In this document: piece by piece, positions 33,551 to 42,269 of the stretch
How positions within the stretch are numbered: position 1 is the stretch's first letter
Layout: each line of letters starts with the position of its first letter
Assembly (NCBI GenBank): GCA_003241685.1
Contig: QFPJ01000013.1
Coordinates: 51,547-115,546 of the forward strand
Origin: Sphingopyxis macrogoltabida
GTDB taxonomy: Bacteria > Pseudomonadota > Alphaproteobacteria > Sphingomonadales > Sphingomonadaceae
Length of the DNA: 64,000 bases
Direction: 5' to 3'
Notes under the pieces: model-generated
Told to the model about the DNA's origin: nothing
What the model saw: the letters and a program-made list of their open reading frames with translations, nothing else
The model's database searches: none
Position numbers and translations under genes: made by a program

Positions 33551-34459
33551 ATGGACCTTTACCTTCCTGTCGCCAACCTGTCGGTCAATGCGCTGGTCAT
33601 CGTCCTTCTGGGCGGAGGCGTCGGCCTGTTGTCGGGCATGTTCGGCGTGGGCGGCGGCTTTCTGACGACGCCGCTGCTGATCTTCTATGGCATCCCGCCG
33701 ACGGTCGCGGCCGCATCGGCGGCGACGCAGGTGACCGGCGCGAGCGTATCGGGCGCGCTGGCGCATCTCGAACGCGGCGGGGTCGATCTGCGGATGGGGT
33801 CGGTGCTGGTCGCGGGCGGCCTTGTCGGATCGCTGATCGGCGCCGTGCTGTTCGAACTGCTGACCGCTTGGGGGCAGATCGATACGGTGATCGCCATCCT
33901 GTATGTCGTGCTGCTGGGCACGGTCGGTACGCTGATGGGGCGCGAGGCGTGGGGCGCGCTGCATGCGATGCGGGCCGGCCTGCCGGCGCCGGCACGCAAG
34001 CGGCGTCACCATCCGATCGTCGCCAGCCTGCCGCTGCGCTGGCGCTTCTATCGCTCGGGCCTTTATATCTCGCCGCTCGCGCCGCTGATCCTGGGCATGG
34101 CGGTCGGCATATTGACGATGCTGCTGGGCGTCGGCGGCGGCTTCATCATGGTACCCGCGATGCTCTATCTGCTCGGCATGGGGACGCAGGTCGTGGTCGG
34201 GACGTCGCTGTTCCAGATATTGTTCGTGACCGTCGCGACGACGATGGTTCACGCCATGACCACGGGTGCGGTCGATATTGTTCTTGCCGGGCTGCTCCTG
34301 CTCGGCAGCGTTACCGGCGCGCAAATCGGCGCACGCTTCGCGCAAAAGGCGCGGCCCGAATATCTGCGCATGGCGCTGGCGATCATCGTCCTGCTGGTGG
34401 CCCTGCAGATGGCGGTCGGCCTGTTCATCCGCCCGGATGAAATCTATACGATTCAATGA
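33551..34459 (+). CDS. TauE/SafE-family sulfite/anion exporter
   Basis: 302 aa with about eight helices in two repeats. The family signature GGGVGLLSGMFGVGGGFLTTPLLIFYGIPP occurs near residue 20-50 (given here in part: SGMFGVGGGFLTTPLLI) and again as GVGGGFIMVPAMLYLLGMG at ~195-215. The central loop is cytoplasmic and basic (APARKRRHHP). Exports sulfite, sulfoacetate or related anions in known members; substrate here unknown. The next gene overlaps as ATGA. Confidence 0.88.
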   Translation: MDLYLPVANLSVNALVIVLLGGGVGLLSGMFGVGGGFLTTPLLIFYGIPPTVAAASAATQVTGASVSGALAHLERGGVDLRMGSVLVAGGLVGSLIGAVLFELLTAWGQIDTVIAILYVVLLGTVGTLMGREAWGALHAMRAGLPAPARKRRHHPIVASLPLRWRFYRSGLYISPLAPLILGMAVGILTMLLGVGGGFIMVPAMLYLLGMGTQVVVGTSLFQILFVTVATTMVHAMTTGAVDIVLAGLLLLGSVTGAQIGARFAQKARPEYLRMALAIIVLLVALQMAVGLFIRPDEIYTIQ

Positions 34460-35247
34460 CGCGCGCGCTCGCCCCCCTATGCCTCGCCGCCGGCCTTCTC
34501 GCCGGCCTGTGGCTTCTTGTCCTGCCCGGCGCGGCCAGGGCGGAAGATCCGCGACTCGTTCCCGACGTGTCCAGCCGGGCGATCGATATTCAGTACAGCT
34601 TCACTGGCGAGGAACTGCTGCTGTTCGGCGCGATCGTCTATCCGGGGCAGCGCGTGCCCGACGACCGGGCCGACATCGTCGTCGTGCTGAAGGGGCCGGT
34701 GCGGCCGATCATCCTGCGCGAAAAGCAGCGCATCGCCGGCATCTGGGTCAACGCCAGCAGCATCCGGCTGCGGACCTCGCCCGGCTTCTACGCGATCGGA
34801 TCGTCGCGGCCGATCGACAAGCTGGTCGACGAACGCACCGCCGCGATCTTCGAACTGGGGCTGGAAAATCTGTCGATGTCGCCGACCGGCTTTTCGGAGG
34901 CGGCAAAACTCGAACGGTTCGAGGCCGGACTCGTCGATCTCTATACCCGCATGGGCCTGTTCTATCAGAATGCCGCGGCGGTCGAGATCACCGAAGGCGT
35001 GCTCTATCGCGCGCGCATTCCCGTGCCGGCGCGCGTGCCGGTCGGCACCTATCGCGCCGAAACCTATCTGATCAGCCGTGGGCGCGTGCTGGCGGTCGCG
35101 TCGCGCGACGTACAGATCCGCAAGGCGGGTTTCGAACGCTTCGTCGCGCTGGCGGCGCAGCGGCACGGCTTTCTTTACGGGCTCAGCGCGGTCGCCCTGT
35201 CGCTGCTGCTCGGCTATGCCGCATCGGCGCTGTTTCGCCGCACCTGA
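34456..35247 (+). CDS. TIGR02186-family membrane-anchored periplasmic protein
   Basis: 263 aa; ATG overlaps the permease stop by 4 bp. Signal-type N-terminus (LCLAAGLLAGLWLLVLPGAARA), a beta-rich periplasmic part (IDIQYSFTGEELLLFGAIVY, PGFYAIGSSRPIDKLVDERT, VPVGTYRAETYLISRGRVLA), and a C-terminal helix (YGLSAVALSLLLGYAASALF) followed by RRT. The TIGR02186 family is regularly paired with TauE/SafE permeases, suggesting an accessory subunit of that exporter. Function unproven. Confidence 0.85.
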   Translation: MTRALAPLCLAAGLLAGLWLLVLPGAARAEDPRLVPDVSSRAIDIQYSFTGEELLLFGAIVYPGQRVPDDRADIVVVLKGPVRPIILREKQRIAGIWVNASSIRLRTSPGFYAIGSSRPIDKLVDERTAAIFELGLENLSMSPTGFSEAAKLERFEAGLVDLYTRMGLFYQNAAAVEITEGVLYRARIPVPARVPVGTYRAETYLISRGRVLAVASRDVQIRKAGFERFVALAAQRHGFLYGLSAVALSLLLGYAASALFRRT

Positions 35248-35328
35248 CGCGGCTCTTCGTTATAAGCGCTTTATTTACGAAGCTCTGCGATACCGGCTGC
35301 CGGGACCAAATTAGGCGGGGCAGTATTG

Positions 35329-37053
35329 ATGGACATGCATGGCGGCGGCTATCGCGCCGGTGATCCAACGGCGGTGCAACATGTGCGCCTGGCGGGCGGG
35401 GGCAGCCCGGCGGCGGCGCCTGTCGCCGCGGCGCCCGTGCCGACGCAGCGGCGCGACGATCTGCTGATCGGCGAAGTGATCGACATCGCGGGATCGGCAT
35501 CGCGCATCCTGCTCGACGCGGCGACGATCGGCCGCTTGTCGGGTGCGGCCGATGCCGCCGTCGCGATGGCGGGACAGGTCGGGGCGCAGGTGAAGGTGCG
35601 CGTCGGCAACATCTGGCTGGTGGCCAGCATCCGCGACCAGCAGCTCCACGACCATGGCGAAGGGCTGATCGTCGCATCGATCGACTTCCTCGGCGAAGGC
35701 GAAGAGGAAAAGATCACCGGACGCATCCACAATTTCCGGCGCGGCGTCACGCGTTATCCGGTGCCGGGCAGTCAGGTCTATGCGGCGACCAGCCAGGATC
35801 TGAAGCAGATTTACGCCGCCGACGAACGCGCGCATGTCGAAATCGGCACCGTCTATCCGACCAAGGATATTCGCGGGTCGCTCTATGTCGACGCGATGCT
35901 GGGCAAGCATTTCGCGCTGCTCGGTTCGACGGGCACCGGCAAATCGACCAGCGCCGCGCTGATCCTGCACAAGATTTGCGAACTCGCGCCGCAGGGTCAT
36001 ATCGTGATGATCGACCCGCACGGCGAATATTCGGCGGCATTCAAGGGCACCGGCGCGCTGTTCGACGTCGACAATCTCGCCATGCCCTATTGGCTGATGA
36101 ACTTCGAGGAACATTGCGAAGTCTTCGTCACCGCCGAGGGCCGCGACCGCCAGGCCGATTGCGACGTGCTGGCGCGCTGTCTGCTCCAGGCGCGGCTGAA
36201 GAACCGGCTGGCCGAAGGCATGACCAAGATCACGGTCGATTCGCCGATTCCCTATCTGCTGTCCGACCTGCTCAACATATTGCAGAACGAAATGGGCAAG
36301 CTGGACAAGGCGACGTCGTCCGCCCCGTTCATGCGCATCAAGGGCAAGATCGAGGAAATGCGCGCCGACCCGCGTTATAATTTCATGTTCTCCGGCATGC
36401 TCGTCGCCGACACGATGGCGGGCTTCCTGGGCAAGATTTTCCGCCTGCCGTCCGATGGCCGGCCGATCTCGATCATCGACGTGTCGGGCGTTCCGTCGGA
36501 CATCACGTCCGTCGTCGTGGCCGTGCTGTCCCGCCTGACCTTCGATTATGCGATCTGGTCGCGCGGCGAGCCGCAGCGTCCGATCCTGCTCGTCTGCGAA
36601 GAAGCGCATCGCTATATTCCGGCCAAGGACATCGGCCAGGGGCAAGCGGTCCGCAAGATCCTGGAACGCATCGCGAAGGAAGGCCGCAAATATGGCGTGT
36701 CGCTGGGCCTCATCACCCAGCGCCCGTCGGACCTGGCCGAAGGCGTGCTGTCGCAGTGCGGCACCATCATTTCGATGCGCCTCAACAACGAACGCGACCA
36801 GCATTTCGTGAAGGCGGCGATGCCCGAAGGCGCACGCGGTTTCATCGATTCGATCCCGGCGCTGCGCAACCGCGAATGCATCGTCTGCGGCGAGGGCGTG
36901 TCGATTCCCATCCGCGTCTATCTCGACACGCTGGAAGAGGACAAGCGCCCGGCGTCGAGCGATCCGCTGTTTTCGAAGCTGTGGCGCGAAGCCGGCGGCG
37001 AAGCGGAAATTCTGGAACGCGTCGTCAAACGCTGGCGCAGCCAGGGACGTTGA
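35329..37053 (+). CDS. herA: HerA-like DNA translocase/helicase ATPase (DUF87)
   Basis: 574 aa. An N-terminal HAS-barrel-like region (residues ~45-130: DLLIGEVIDIAGSASRILLD) precedes the RecA-like motor: Walker A HFALLGSTGTGKSTSAALIL (about 200-220), MIDPHGEYSAAF, Walker B PILLVCEEAHRYIPAKDIG, sensor/arginine region GVSLGLITQRPSDLAEGVLS. HerA works as a hexameric DNA pump, in archaea with NurA nuclease in end resection; in bacteria its partner varies. No nuclease or Sir2 gene is adjacent. The N-terminal Gly/Ala/Pro-rich ~30 residues look disordered. Confidence 0.88.
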   Translation: MDMHGGGYRAGDPTAVQHVRLAGGGSPAAAPVAAAPVPTQRRDDLLIGEVIDIAGSASRILLDAATIGRLSGAADAAVAMAGQVGAQVKVRVGNIWLVASIRDQQLHDHGEGLIVASIDFLGEGEEEKITGRIHNFRRGVTRYPVPGSQVYAATSQDLKQIYAADERAHVEIGTVYPTKDIRGSLYVDAMLGKHFALLGSTGTGKSTSAALILHKICELAPQGHIVMIDPHGEYSAAFKGTGALFDVDNLAMPYWLMNFEEHCEVFVTAEGRDRQADCDVLARCLLQARLKNRLAEGMTKITVDSPIPYLLSDLLNILQNEMGKLDKATSSAPFMRIKGKIEEMRADPRYNFMFSGMLVADTMAGFLGKIFRLPSDGRPISIIDVSGVPSDITSVVVAVLSRLTFDYAIWSRGEPQRPILLVCEEAHRYIPAKDIGQGQAVRKILERIAKEGRKYGVSLGLITQRPSDLAEGVLSQCGTIISMRLNNERDQHFVKAAMPEGARGFIDSIPALRNRECIVCGEGVSIPIRVYLDTLEEDKRPASSDPLFSKLWREAGGEAEILERVVKRWRSQGR

Positions 37054-37100
37054 TTTTCTTCGCCTGACGGCGAAGGCGGCACCGGCCCGCTCCCCCACCG

Positions 37101-37131
37101 GGCCTCCCATAGAATGCTATGTCGGGAGGCC
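37101..37131 (+). terminator. Hairpin downstream of herA
   Basis: GGCCTCCC (37101-37108) pairs with GGGAGGCC (37124-37131), with an inner ATAG/CTAT pairing extending the stem. It lies 48 bp after the herA stop, following a smaller hairpin CTTCGCC-TGAC-GGCGAAG at 37058-37075. No T-run follows, so termination would be weak or Rho-assisted. The convergent VOC gene ends 37 bp further on. Confidence 0.5.
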
Positions 37132-37167
37132 GGGGGTGCCGCGTCCGGCGTCAGTCAGACAAGAATA

Positions 37168-37554
37168 TCAACCCGCCGGCGGTTCCCACAGTTCGATCGG
37201 ATTGCCCTCGGGATCGTGGACGCGCGCGAAACGGCCGACCTGGGGGTCGTCCCATTCCGCTTTGGTGATGATGTCTTCGCCCGCGGCGCGAAAAGGCGCC
37301 AGCACGGCGTCAAGATCGTCGACGCGCAGGTTGATCATATATTGGCGGTCGGCCGCGAAATAGTCGCTGTCGGCCTTGAACGGCGAGAAGACGAGCGGTC
37401 CCGCGGCGACATTCCACACCCATTGGTTCGGCGGCACGGTGTCGTCGGCGCTGCAGCCGCCACCGACGCCGAGCCGATCGCGATACCAGGCGCCCAGCGC
37501 GGCGGGATCGCGGGCGCGAAAGAACAGCCCGCCGATGCCTTTGACATGCCCCAT
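37168..37554 (-). CDS. VOC-superfamily (glyoxalase/dioxygenase fold) protein
   Basis: 128 aa; GGGAGG precedes the ATG. The paired beta-alpha-beta-beta-beta units are clear: GIGGLFFRARDPAALGAWYR at the start and VHDPEGNPIELWEPPAG at the end (metal-binding Glu in IELWEP). The first-strand metal His is not evident (GGLFFRA). A cytoplasmic small enzyme or binding protein; substrate unknown. Downstream of the SleB gene by distance but transcribed away from herA. Confidence 0.82.
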   Translation of the reverse strand: MGHVKGIGGLFFRARDPAALGAWYRDRLGVGGGCSADDTVPPNQWVWNVAAGPLVFSPFKADSDYFAADRQYMINLRVDDLDAVLAPFRAAGEDIITKAEWDDPQVGRFARVHDPEGNPIELWEPPAG

Positions 37555-37645
37555 CAGAGCCTCCCATTTTCATTCGTCATTCCCGACCGCGTCCGGGGTG
37601 GCGAACAGGCGGAAAGAGTAGGGCCCTGACCCTAGGCGGCTCCGC

Positions 37646-38779
37646 TCAGCGAATCCACTCCCCGCTCTTCTGAAATTCTTCCTTCACCTGACCCGACTGG
37701 TTGAGCCGCGGGTCGGCATAGGCCGGTACGGCCGGGGCGGAGGCCGGCGGCGGAACCGCGGCGCCCGGTCCGCCGGCCCCCATCGCCTGCGGCGTCGGCG
37801 CCGGCGCGACATCGGGCAGCGTCGCGGCGGTGCCGGCCGCGATCAGGGGCCCCGATCCCGGCGCGATCCCCTGACCTTTCAGGATCGCGAGTTGCTGCGC
37901 GACGGGCAGATAGGGGCCGGGCACCGGCTCGCGACCGGCATAGGGCGCGCGAAACGCATCGGGCATGCCCCAGCGCCCGCGCCAGCGGTGAAAGATATGG
38001 GCGCCGATGATGTTGGTCATCACCAGGCTCTTGCCCCAGCGCGGCCACACCGCCTGCGTATGATAATGGGTCGCCAGCCCGACCTTCGCGAACACCTGTC
38101 CGCCCAGCGCCGCCGACGCGACGCGGCTCGCGCGAAGCCAGTTGTCGCGGCTCGGCGCGCGCGCCATCGCGCCGTCGCACGAAAAGGTGAACTGGCACAC
38201 GCCCGCGCGCTGCGACCCCTGAAACACGACGCCGCACACCGTGTTGGGAAAGCTCGGGTGGCGCACGCGGTTCAGCACCGTCTGCGCGACGCCGCGCATC
38301 CCGTCGTCGGTTTCAGACGCCGCTTCGTAATAAATGGCGGCGGTCAGGCAGTAATGCGCACGCTCCCGATCGAGCGCGGTGACGCCGCGAAAGACGTAGC
38401 TGGTGGCCGGCGGTCCCGCAAAGGCTTCGTCGCGCAGCGTCGCGGGGTCGGCGGGCGGCTCGGCGACGGCGTCGGCATAGCCCACGCTGGCGGGGTCGGG
38501 CAGGCTGGGATCGATCTTCAGCGCGTCGGCATAGCTGCCCGCGTTCATGATGGCCCAGCGTTCGGGGTCATAGGGTTTGAAGTCGACGGGCACCGACACG
38601 CTGTAAGGTCCGAACAGGACGGGCGCGCGAAGCTGCCCGCTCGACAGCATCATCGCCAGGCACGCGACGATGACCACCGCCGCGGTCCCCGCCCAGAAAC
38701 CGCGTCCCGGCCCGGCCGGCCGCGGGGGCGTGGGATCGAGCCACGCGGAGCGGGCGGCAAGGTTGAGTTCGGGTTTCAT
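37646..38779 (-). CDS. SleB-type cell wall hydrolase, membrane-anchored
   Basis: 377 aa from the ATG at 38779. One helix near the N-terminus (GFWAGTAAVVIVACLAMMLS), a periplasmic linker, then the Hydrolase_2/SleB domain (residues ~145-260): HYCLTAAIYYEAASETDDGM with catalytic Glu, GVAQTVLNRVRHPSFPNTVC, QFTFSCDGAMARAPSRDNWL, ATHYHTQAVWPRWGKSLVMT. The tail is Pro/Ala-rich. Likely a lytic amidase/transglycosylase on peptidoglycan in the periplasm; in non-sporulating bacteria this family remodels the cell wall. Confidence 0.88.
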   Translation of the reverse strand: MKPELNLAARSAWLDPTPPRPAGPGRGFWAGTAAVVIVACLAMMLSSGQLRAPVLFGPYSVSVPVDFKPYDPERWAIMNAGSYADALKIDPSLPDPASVGYADAVAEPPADPATLRDEAFAGPPATSYVFRGVTALDRERAHYCLTAAIYYEAASETDDGMRGVAQTVLNRVRHPSFPNTVCGVVFQGSQRAGVCQFTFSCDGAMARAPSRDNWLRASRVASAALGGQVFAKVGLATHYHTQAVWPRWGKSLVMTNIIGAHIFHRWRGRWGMPDAFRAPYAGREPVPGPYLPVAQQLAILKGQGIAPGSGPLIAAGTAATLPDVAPAPTPQAMGAGGPGAAVPPPASAPAVPAYADPRLNQSGQVKEEFQKSGEWIR

Positions 38780-39019
38780 GCGCGCATTGACTATCCGGTG
38801 ACCGCGGGCGCGAATCACTTTCGCCCATGGGTGCGGCCCCCTCATATGCCCTGAAACGCCAACAAAATGTTGCGCCGCGCCGGCGCTGTACCGCAACAGG
38901 ACGAAAAAGGCGAGCGGTCGCAAGGCCGCACGACGCAGACAGGCCGTTATCCGCGGCTTGTTCGCCATCGCAAGCTGTGGAAGACTGGCGTGTCTTTCGG
39001 GTTTTTCAGGGGATTCTCG

Positions 39020-41014
39020 ATGCCGTCTTTTCGTTCCGGGCTGCTTGCCGCCGTGCCGCTGACCGCGCTCATGCTGGCCGCGCCCGCCCTTGCCGCCGAA
39101 CCGCCCGCCACGCTGCTCGTCACGTCTGGCGGGGCCGATGCGACAGGCAAGCGGTGCGAGGCGGACAAGGCCGCGATCGCCGCGGCCAAGGCGGCGCTGG
39201 AGACCCGCGCCGGAGCGGCGACGATCGCGGGAGACTTCGCCGCCTATGACGCGCTGAGCGCGCTCGGACAGGATGGCTTTGGCCAATATTATCTGATCAT
39301 GGAAACGCATCCCGACAAGGCCGTCCGCGAGGTCGCGGCCGGATGCGTTCAGGCGATCACCGCGATCAACACCGACATCGGCCTGTCGCGCCCGATCTAT
39401 GACCGTCTGTCGGCGATTCCGCTGGCTGGCGTCGACGACAAGACGCGTTTCACGCTGACGAAATTATTGGGCGATTATCGCCGCGCCGGCGTCGACAAGG
39501 ATGCGGCGACGCGGGCGAAGATCGCGGCGCTGACCAACGAGATCAGCGGCATAGGACTGAAATTCGCGGAAAATATCCGGGAGGACAAGGGCGATATTCC
39601 GGTCGATCCCGCCGCGCTGACGGGAATGCCGCAGGACTGGCTCGACGCGCACAAGCCCGGACCGGACGGCAAGGTGCATCTGACGTTCGATTATCCCGAT
39701 GTCGTCCCGATCACGGATTTCGCCGCCAATCGCGAAACGCGCCGTCAGGTTGCGACCGCTTTCGCTGATCGGGCGTGGCCGGCGAACGGCCCGGTGCTGC
39801 AATCGCTGCTCGAAAAGCGTTACGAACAGGCGACGATCCTGGGCTATCCCGATTATGCGACGCTGATCACCGCGGACAAGATGATCGGCAATCCGCAGCG
39901 GATAGCCGAATTTCTCGACGATATCGACGCGGCGACGGCCCCCGGTGCGAACAGCTATTTCACCGAATTGACGGCATTCGCCAAAAAGGACGATCCGTCG
40001 ATCGATACGCTCCAGCGCTGGGACGCGAGCTTTTTCGGCAACCGGCTGAAGAAGCAGAAATATGACGTCGATGCCGCCGAGGTCCGCCAATATTTCACCT
40101 ATGACAAGGCGCAGGCGGGCATCTTCCAGCTGATGGGCGACCTGTTCGATGCCGACATCCGGCCATGGGACGGCAAGCCCTGGGCCGAGGGGGTCAGCGC
40201 CTGGTCGCTTTACGACGGCGACCGGCTGGTCGGCCATTTCTATCTCGACATGCATCCGCGCGACGGCAAGTTCAATCACGCCGCGGCGTTCCCGATCCAG
40301 TCGGGCATCGACGGCAAGCAGGTTCCGATCGCGGCGCTGGTGTGCAATTTTCCCGCGACCGGCGCGATGGATCACGACGACGTCGTTACTTTTCTGCACG
40401 AGTTCGGCCATTTGATCCATTGGCTCTATGCCGGAAAGCAGGATTACAGCCTTCAGAATATGGGCGGCCTGCAATGGGACTTTATCGAGGCGCCATCGCA
40501 ATTGCTGGAGGAATGGGCGTGGGATTACGACACGCTCAAGACCTTCGCCTCGAACGACAAGGGCGAGGTGATCCCCAAGGCGCTCGTCGAGCGGATGAAC
40601 GATGGGCGCTGGTTCGGCGAGGCGCTGACTTATCGCCGCCAGGTCGGTTTCGCGGCGGTTTCGCTGAATTTCTATAATCGCAAGCCCGATTTCGACCTGT
40701 CGAAAATGTATGACGAACAGACGGCGCGCTATTCGCCGATCCCGAATATTCCGGGTACGCATCCCTATGCCAATTTCGGTCATCTGGACGGCTATTCGGC
40801 GATCTATTACACCTATGGCTGGTCAAAGGCGATCGCGACCGATCTGTTCAGCGCCTTCGAAGCGGCGGGCATCCGCAACAAGGATGTCGCCCTGAAATAT
40901 CGCCGCGACATATTGGAAGCAGGCGCGACCAGCGATGCGACGACGCTCGTCAACGGCTTTCTGGGACGCGAATGGAGTCTGGACGCGTTTCGCGAACGGC
41001 TGATGCAGGAATAG
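39020..41014 (+). CDS. M3-family metallopeptidase (oligopeptidase), exported
   Basis: 664 aa. AGGGGA precedes the ATG at 39020; signal peptide MPSFRSGLLAAVPLTALMLA to ALAAEPP. Zinc motif DDVVTFLHEFGHLIHWLYAG (HEFGH, about residue 455-459) with the third-ligand Glu region QLLEEWAWDYDTLKTFA. Dcp/oligopeptidase A-type thimet fold, with HPYANFGHLDGYSAIYYTYG near the C-terminus. Probably degrades short peptides in the periplasm. Converges with astB, whose stop is 4 bp away. Confidence 0.9.
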   Translation: MPSFRSGLLAAVPLTALMLAAPALAAEPPATLLVTSGGADATGKRCEADKAAIAAAKAALETRAGAATIAGDFAAYDALSALGQDGFGQYYLIMETHPDKAVREVAAGCVQAITAINTDIGLSRPIYDRLSAIPLAGVDDKTRFTLTKLLGDYRRAGVDKDAATRAKIAALTNEISGIGLKFAENIREDKGDIPVDPAALTGMPQDWLDAHKPGPDGKVHLTFDYPDVVPITDFAANRETRRQVATAFADRAWPANGPVLQSLLEKRYEQATILGYPDYATLITADKMIGNPQRIAEFLDDIDAATAPGANSYFTELTAFAKKDDPSIDTLQRWDASFFGNRLKKQKYDVDAAEVRQYFTYDKAQAGIFQLMGDLFDADIRPWDGKPWAEGVSAWSLYDGDRLVGHFYLDMHPRDGKFNHAAAFPIQSGIDGKQVPIAALVCNFPATGAMDHDDVVTFLHEFGHLIHWLYAGKQDYSLQNMGGLQWDFIEAPSQLLEEWAWDYDTLKTFASNDKGEVIPKALVERMNDGRWFGEALTYRRQVGFAAVSLNFYNRKPDFDLSKMYDEQTARYSPIPNIPGTHPYANFGHLDGYSAIYYTYGWSKAIATDLFSAFEAAGIRNKDVALKYRRDILEAGATSDATTLVNGFLGREWSLDAFRERLMQE

Positions 41015-41017
41015 ATC

Positions 41018-42268
41018 CTACGCCAGTTCGCCGAGGTCGAGCGCGTCCAGCAGCGCGAGACGCGCCCTGTGGACGTCGGCGGCCAGCGTGGAAGAACCGA
41101 GCGCGTCGACGGCGATCGCTTCCGGCCAATGAGCGGCCACGACGGCGGCGATGCGGTCGAGCTTTGCCCCGTCGGCGATGAAGCGCGGATCGACCGTCGC
41201 CGGATCGGCGACGACGCGCAGCCGCAGACAGGCGGGGCCGCCGCCGTTCGCCATCGACTGGCGGACATCGACGGGCAACAGGCGGCGGATCGGGCCATTG
41301 CCCGCAACATGGCTTTCCAGCCAGTTCCAGACGGCAGGCGTTTCGCGGGCTTCGGTCGGCAGCACCAGCCCCATGCCCGCGTCGCCGGGCAGGGTGACGA
41401 GCTGGGCGTTGAACAGATAGGAGCTGATCGCGTCGGCCAGGCTGACCGCGCTGGCCGGCACCTCGACGATCTCGACGTCGGGAAAGGCGGCGCGAATTTG
41501 CGCGTGCGCGCCGTCGCGGTCCTCGAACGCGGTTTCATGGGTAAAGAGCACGCGCTCGTTCGCCACCGCGACGACGTCGTTGTGAAAGGCGCCGCCCTGG
41601 ATCGCGGTGTCCGACTGGCGAAGAAACAGGGTGCGCGCGGGATCGAGCCCGTGCCGCCGCGCGATCGCCTTCGACGCGTCGAGATGCTGGCGCGCCGGAA
41701 AGCGGCCGCCGCCGACGCCATAGACGAAAATCTCGACCCCCGGCGCGTCATGCCCCGCGCACAGCCGCATATGATTGGCCGCGCCTTCGTCGCCGAACGG
41801 CGCCGGGATCGGGCCGTGCACCGCGAAAGCAGGGTTTGCGAAGGCGCGGCGAAGCTGCGCCAGCGTTCCCGGCCATTCATGGCTGCGGTGCGGCATGGTG
41901 ACGAGGTTCGCGACGGTCAGATGACATTGGCCGTCGGCGCTGTCGGCGGCGGGGGATACCGTCGCGGCATTGGCCGCCCACATCGACGATGCCGACCAGG
42001 CTTGCGCGCGAAGATGCGGCTCGGCGTCCTCCGGCGTGGTCGCCAACGCCGTCAGCCATGCGGTGTCGGGGCGGTCCAGCGGCACGAAAAAACCCTGGGG
42101 AAGACCGAGCGCCAGATTGTGGCGCATCTTGTCGATGCCCTGCAGCGCCGCCGCGCGCGGCTGCGACACGTCGCCCGCATTGCTGGCCGACGCGATATTG
42201 CCGCGGCTCAGCCCCGCATAATTATGGGTCGGGCCGATGATGCCGTCGAAATTGATTTCGGTGATCAT
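41018..42268 (-). CDS. astB: N-succinylarginine dihydrolase
   Basis: 416 aa; second enzyme of the arginine succinyltransferase (AST) pathway, converting succinylarginine to succinylornithine plus ammonia and CO2. Begins MITEINFDGIIGPTHNYAGL, the typical AstB N-terminus; the active-site Cys lies in NGGGPACLRLRVV and His/Glu in FHNDVVAVANERVLFTHE. One base separates it from astA, so both are in one transcript. astC, astD and astE are not in the window. Confidence 0.95.
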   Translation of the reverse strand: MITEINFDGIIGPTHNYAGLSRGNIASASNAGDVSQPRAAALQGIDKMRHNLALGLPQGFFVPLDRPDTAWLTALATTPEDAEPHLRAQAWSASSMWAANAATVSPAADSADGQCHLTVANLVTMPHRSHEWPGTLAQLRRAFANPAFAVHGPIPAPFGDEGAANHMRLCAGHDAPGVEIFVYGVGGGRFPARQHLDASKAIARRHGLDPARTLFLRQSDTAIQGGAFHNDVVAVANERVLFTHETAFEDRDGAHAQIRAAFPDVEIVEVPASAVSLADAISSYLFNAQLVTLPGDAGMGLVLPTEARETPAVWNWLESHVAGNGPIRRLLPVDVRQSMANGGGPACLRLRVVADPATVDPRFIADGAKLDRIAAVVAAHWPEAIAVDALGSSTLAADVHRARLALLDALDLGELA

Positions 42269-42269
42269 C

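Noticed and set aside
35329..37053. HerA as part of an antiviral defence island
   Set aside because: No Sir2, DUF4297, nuclease, toxin or other defence gene is adjacent, and base composition and neighbours look like core genome.
37571..37600. REP-like remnant before the VOC gene (TCGTCATTCCCGACCGCGTC)
   Set aside because: A single degenerate arm without a matching partner; could be chance or an eroded copy.
37646..39310. 554-codon version of the SleB gene running back through the M3 peptidase start
   Set aside because: The upstream part overlaps the divergent peptidase gene and has no conserved sequence; the helix-anchored SleB protein starts at 38779.
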